In this document: positions 61,073 to 64,000 of the stretch, one piece after another
Position numbering within the stretch: the stretch's first letter is position 1
Layout: each line of letters opens with the position of its first letter
DNA from: IDS-8 sp964491485
Lineage (GTDB): Bacteria; Pseudomonadota; Gammaproteobacteria; Steroidobacterales; Woeseiaceae
Direction: 5' to 3'
Length of the DNA: 64,000 bases
NCBI GenBank assembly: GCA_964491485.1
Contig: CAZBGV010000005.1
Coordinates: 1 to 64,000, forward strand
Made by a program: the position numbers and the translations under genes
Notes under the pieces: model-generated
What the model was told of the DNA's origin: nothing
What the model saw: only the letters and a program-made list of their open reading frames with translations
Databases searched by the model: none

Positions 61073-62196
61073 CCACCGCATCGCAAGTGCCCTTGTCCTC
61101 CCGCAACGTACTGACGTTTACCGGCGCGATAGTAGCTTACCTGATTGGAGCCGGAGTGGCGTCCGGACAAGAAGCCCTCCAGTTCTTCGCTGCCTTCGGA
61201 GTCCGTGGTGCGATAGGCGCTGGCATCATGGCGCTTCTACTGTACGTATGGTTCAGCGCCACCATCATGAGTGATGGCCAGAAGCTGAAACTGATGTCAT
61301 CGAACAAGATTTTTGCGCATTACTGCGGAAGGCACCTTGGTCGGTTTTTTGAAGTATATGCACCGCTTTACCTCGTAATGGTGTTCATGGTGATGGTCGC
61401 CGGGGCCGGTTCGATTCTCAACGAGGCATATGGCTTCCATCCGCAATTGGGACGCCTCCTAATGGTAATTGCGGCACTGATCACGGTCTTGATGGGGCTG
61501 AAAAATGTGGTCAACATCGTTGCGAAGCTCGGGCCACTCATAATCGCTTTCGCTATATCCATAGCCTTGGCCAACATCGCTCTTAACCCTTCCGGCATTG
61601 CCGAAGCAGACGCCGTAATGCAAACAATCTCCGTCCCTAAGGCTGCGCCTGCCTGGTTCATCTCCGGCCTAATTTTCCCGGCTACCGGCTGCGTGCTGGT
61701 GGCCCCGTTCCTGGCTCAGCTTGGATCGATGGCCAACAGTCAGCGTGAGGCGCGGATTGGCGGCACGCTGGGTGGCGGTGCCTTTATCATCGCTGTCATC
61801 ACGATGTGCTTCGGGCTACTTGCAAGTATTGGTGAGCTTTACGCGCAAAACATTCCAACGTTGTTTCTCGCAAAGAACTGGAATGCTGTGCTGGCTCTGG
61901 CCTTTATGGTTGCCATCATGGCGGCGGTTTACACCACATCAGTTCCGATGCTATGGCTCAGTGCTAATGCGATCGCACCAGATGAAGGAACCACGCGTTT
62001 CAGGGTATGGGTGTTTGCGATCGCAATCGTTGCGTTTATTGGCGGCCAGTTCCCTTTCGCAAAGCTGGTAAATGTTCTTTATCCGCTTTCTGGTTATCTC
62101 GGTTTGTTCTTGTTCGCAAGCATTCTGCTGCGCCAGCTGCGCGACTTATTTCGGCGCCTTCGCCGGGAGGCGGCGGATCTGCGCGAGCGCACGTAG
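61069..62196 (+). CDS. YkvI-type membrane transporter (APC/LeuT-like)
   Basis: The protein has 375 residues and about ten hydrophobic helices, for example FTGAIVAYLIGAGVASGQEALQFF (with the broken first helix typical of the LeuT fold, GAGVASGQE), LYLVMVFMVMVAGAGSILNE, and LGGGAFIIAVITMCFGLLA. It belongs to the uncharacterised YkvI (COG3814) group. The substrate is probably a small amine, amino acid or sodium-coupled solute. Translational coupling (ATGA) with the exported phosphodiesterase suggests it imports what that enzyme releases. Confidence 0.8.
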   Translation: MTTASQVPLSSRNVLTFTGAIVAYLIGAGVASGQEALQFFAAFGVRGAIGAGIMALLLYVWFSATIMSDGQKLKLMSSNKIFAHYCGRHLGRFFEVYAPLYLVMVFMVMVAGAGSILNEAYGFHPQLGRLLMVIAALITVLMGLKNVVNIVAKLGPLIIAFAISIALANIALNPSGIAEADAVMQTISVPKAAPAWFISGLIFPATGCVLVAPFLAQLGSMANSQREARIGGTLGGGAFIIAVITMCFGLLASIGELYAQNIPTLFLAKNWNAVLALAFMVAIMAAVYTTSVPMLWLSANAIAPDEGTTRFRVWVFAIAIVAFIGGQFPFAKLVNVLYPLSGYLGLFLFASILLRQLRDLFRRLRREAADLRERT

Positions 62197-62290
62197 CAAT
62201 ACGCCCGTCTTGGGTACTGGGCATGGCGTTCTAAATGGTGTCCGTCGGCAATTCGACGATGGAATCGCAATGTAGGAGGAGTCGGAGGCA

Positions 62291-63382
62291 ATGACTCAGA
62301 ACCAGAATGTCGCGGTGTTGGGTGGTGGTCACGGCGCGCACGCAATGGCGGCGGACTTGGTCTCGAAAGGCTTTCGCGTAAATCTTTTTGAGATGGAACG
62401 ATTTCGGGAGAAGGTTCAGCGCGTTCTGGACTCCGGCCAGATTGAAGCGGTGGGTGAGCTAGAGGGGCACTTTCGCCTGAATAAAGCGGTGCTCGACATC
62501 GACGAAGCCATTGCTGATGTGCGTTACATCTTAATTGTCACACCTGCATTTGCGCACCGTGAGTACGCCAAGCTGCTCCGCGGTCGTGTTCGTGCCGATC
62601 AGGTACTGGTCTTTTACCCCGGAGCGTTTGCGTCACTCCTCTTCAAATCGGAGTTTGGTGATGCTCCCCTTCCGCTCATGGCGGAGGTCAACAACCTGCC
62701 TTACGATGCGCGCCTGGTGGGGCCGGGTCGCGTCGCGATCCATGGACGTAATCCCGTCAACATCGCTTTGTTTCCAGCGAACGCGGGGTCAGGCCTGATC
62801 GATGACCTGCGTCGCTTGCATCCGTTTGTAAGAGTTTATTCGGACGTCATCGAAGCCGGATTGAGCACGGTAAACCCGAGCATCCATTCCGGGCTTTGCC
62901 TCCTGAGCGTCACCGCCATAGAAAACTCGGCCAAGCGTCCATTCTTTCTATACGAGCATGGCGTTACACCCGCGTCCTGCCGCCTGGACGTTGCCTTGGA
63001 CCAGGAGCGAAAGGCGATCGGCCGAGCCTTTGGCCACGACCTCACACCGATTGAGGACTTTTCCGGTATGGCGCCGGGCTACACATGGCAGGATTTCTAC
63101 ATGGCAATCCACGGAAACATCTCGCTGACGCCAATTTCCGGTCCGCATAGTATCGAGGACCGCTACTTCACCGAGGATACGCCCTTCGGCCTGGTGCCAT
63201 GGAGCCACCTTGCGCAGCTGGCGGGCGTCGAAACGCCGATCATCAGCTCTATCATCACCATTTTCAGTGTCATTCACGAAAGGGACTGGTTAGCGGTCGG
63301 GCGCAATTTGCGGGAGCTCGGGCTGGACGGCATGCGACCGGAAGAAATAATCCAGTTTGTCCGAACAGGCACCGCTTCCTGA
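62291..63382 (+). CDS. Opine/octopine dehydrogenase family NAD(P) enzyme
   Basis: The protein has 363 residues. The Rossmann motif GGGHGAHAMAADL at 11-23 and C-terminal helical domain (NPSIHSGLCLLSVTAIENS, with His as the likely general base) fit the octopine/nopaline dehydrogenase family, which forms or splits secondary amines between an amino acid and a 2-oxo acid. It is not a tumour-plasmid opine gene; its neighbours point to catabolism of a secondary amine or N-carboxyalkyl compound. GGAGG precedes ATG 62291. Confidence 0.9.
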   Translation: MTQNQNVAVLGGGHGAHAMAADLVSKGFRVNLFEMERFREKVQRVLDSGQIEAVGELEGHFRLNKAVLDIDEAIADVRYILIVTPAFAHREYAKLLRGRVRADQVLVFYPGAFASLLFKSEFGDAPLPLMAEVNNLPYDARLVGPGRVAIHGRNPVNIALFPANAGSGLIDDLRRLHPFVRVYSDVIEAGLSTVNPSIHSGLCLLSVTAIENSAKRPFFLYEHGVTPASCRLDVALDQERKAIGRAFGHDLTPIEDFSGMAPGYTWQDFYMAIHGNISLTPISGPHSIEDRYFTEDTPFGLVPWSHLAQLAGVETPIISSIITIFSVIHERDWLAVGRNLRELGLDGMRPEEIIQFVRTGTAS

Positions 63383-63522
63383 ACTAAATCCGTGCTTCGG
63401 GCGGCGGTGAACGCAATCGGACTTCTTGCTCGGGCTCCGCGGTATGGCTCAGGCGGGCTGCAGAGCTCCGGCAATTCCCACTGCAGTCGTAGACGCTTCA
63501 GGCAGGGGAGCCGAATTTAGGC

Positions 63523-64000
63523 ATGGCGATTCTTGCGCTGGACCAGGGCACCTCGGGGTCGAAGGCCGTTGTAGTCGATCAGGAGGGTATCCACTCCGTC
63601 GTCGAGAATCCCATCCGCCCGAAGTATCTGAGCCGTGGCGGCGTCGAACAAGATCCCGAGGAGATCTACAACTCACTCGTCGACGCAGGGAAGAAGGCCG
63701 TGGCGCAGGCAAGCCTGCCGATCGACGGTGTCGCCTTGGCTAATCAAGGAGAGTCCGTTCTGGCCTGGGATCCAGAGACCGGAAAACCTCTGACGCAGTG
63801 TATCGTATGGCAGGACAAGCGCTCCGAGGCGGTCACCGAGCGTCTTTCGGAGCACGCCCGGCGCATTCATGAACTCACCGCGCTCGTCCTCGACAGCTAC
63901 TTCACTGCTCCCAAGCTCGTCTGGGTACGCGAGAATTTGACACGTGAGGGAGTCGTAACGACTACGGATGCCTGGATCGTGCATCGCCTGACCGGCGAAT
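63523..64000 (+). CDS. FGGY-family carbohydrate kinase (glycerol-kinase-like), 3' end beyond window
   Basis: Only the first 159 codons are present. LALDQGTSGSKAVVVDQEG is the phosphate-1 motif; ALANQGESVLAWDPETGKPL and CIVWQDKRSE are as in glycerol kinase. Full members have about 500 residues. Substrate could be glycerol or a related polyol such as erythritol. It is 140 bases after the opine dehydrogenase gene. Confidence 0.9.
   Translation, partial: MAILALDQGTSGSKAVVVDQEGIHSVVENPIRPKYLSRGGVEQDPEEIYNSLVDAGKKAVAQASLPIDGVALANQGESVLAWDPETGKPLTQCIVWQDKRSEAVTERLSEHARRIHELTALVLDSYFTAPKLVWVRENLTREGVVTTTDAWIVHRLTGE

Noticed and set aside
1..64000. CRISPR arrays, insertion sequences, integrases, phage genes
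   Set aside because: No regularly spaced repeats, no transposase or integrase motifs and no terminal inverted repeats were seen. The only substantial direct repeat is the ATPase 3' end.

Overview
The window is a 64 kb piece of a GC-rich Proteobacterial chromosome, probably Gammaproteobacteria of the Steroidobacter/Xanthomonadales type. I infer this from three large TonB-dependent receptors beside degradative enzymes, the receptor/tryptophan-halogenase/SapC/cupin-8 gene set and the high GC. A 100-base run of N at 40433-40532 shows it is a draft or metagenomic assembly. I see no rRNA, convincing tRNA, CRISPR array, integrase or transposase.

Layout. 0-7.1 kb: a CadC-like membrane regulator with a beta-propeller, an exported PD40 protein, and a translationally coupled membrane protein/TPR/AAA+ ATPase operon. 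The 3' end of the ATPase gene is duplicated, and a small lower-GC gene lies between the two copies. 7.4-18.3 kb: a catabolic locus of FMN alpha-hydroxyacid oxidase, beta-keto acid cleavage enzyme (BKACE), MFS transporter, DUF2817 hydrolase, GntR/FCD regulator, penicillin-acylase-type amidase, SDR and TonB receptor. The same palindrome, ATGTGTGATCA plus a variable right arm, lies in all three promoter regions of this locus, so it looks like one regulon for an unknown amide-containing compound. 18.5-28.2 kb: small accessory genes and a two-component system whose kinase carries a large periplasmic propeller. 28.1-43.2 kb: a polysaccharide-utilisation locus with GH3, halogenase, TonB receptor, SapC, cupin-8, jelly-roll protein, GH43, acetyl esterase (split by the gap), ThuA and GH29. 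A perfect LacI-type palindrome lies upstream of its receptor.

43.3-64 kb: base composition drops and a different programme begins. Seven genes run leftward: TonB receptor, PafA-like phosphatase, N-formylglutamate-amidohydrolase-like enzyme, glutamine-synthetase-like ligase, aldehyde dehydrogenase, iron alcohol dehydrogenase and a Tat-exported phospholipase C. Together they read as a route from a phospholipid head group through a gamma-glutamylated amino alcohol (ethanolamine is the best guess) to glutamate and an amino acid. A MarR regulator and an FAD amine oxidoreductase follow, then a rightward operon of cupin, dihydroxyacetone kinase, Tat-exported EEP phosphoesterase, YkvI-type transporter, opine-dehydrogenase-like enzyme and FGGY kinase (cut by the window end). 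A shared 17-bp inverted repeat in the two divergent intergenic regions links both halves to one regulator, most likely the MarR protein. This locus and the GntR regulon are the strongest candidates here for undescribed systems.
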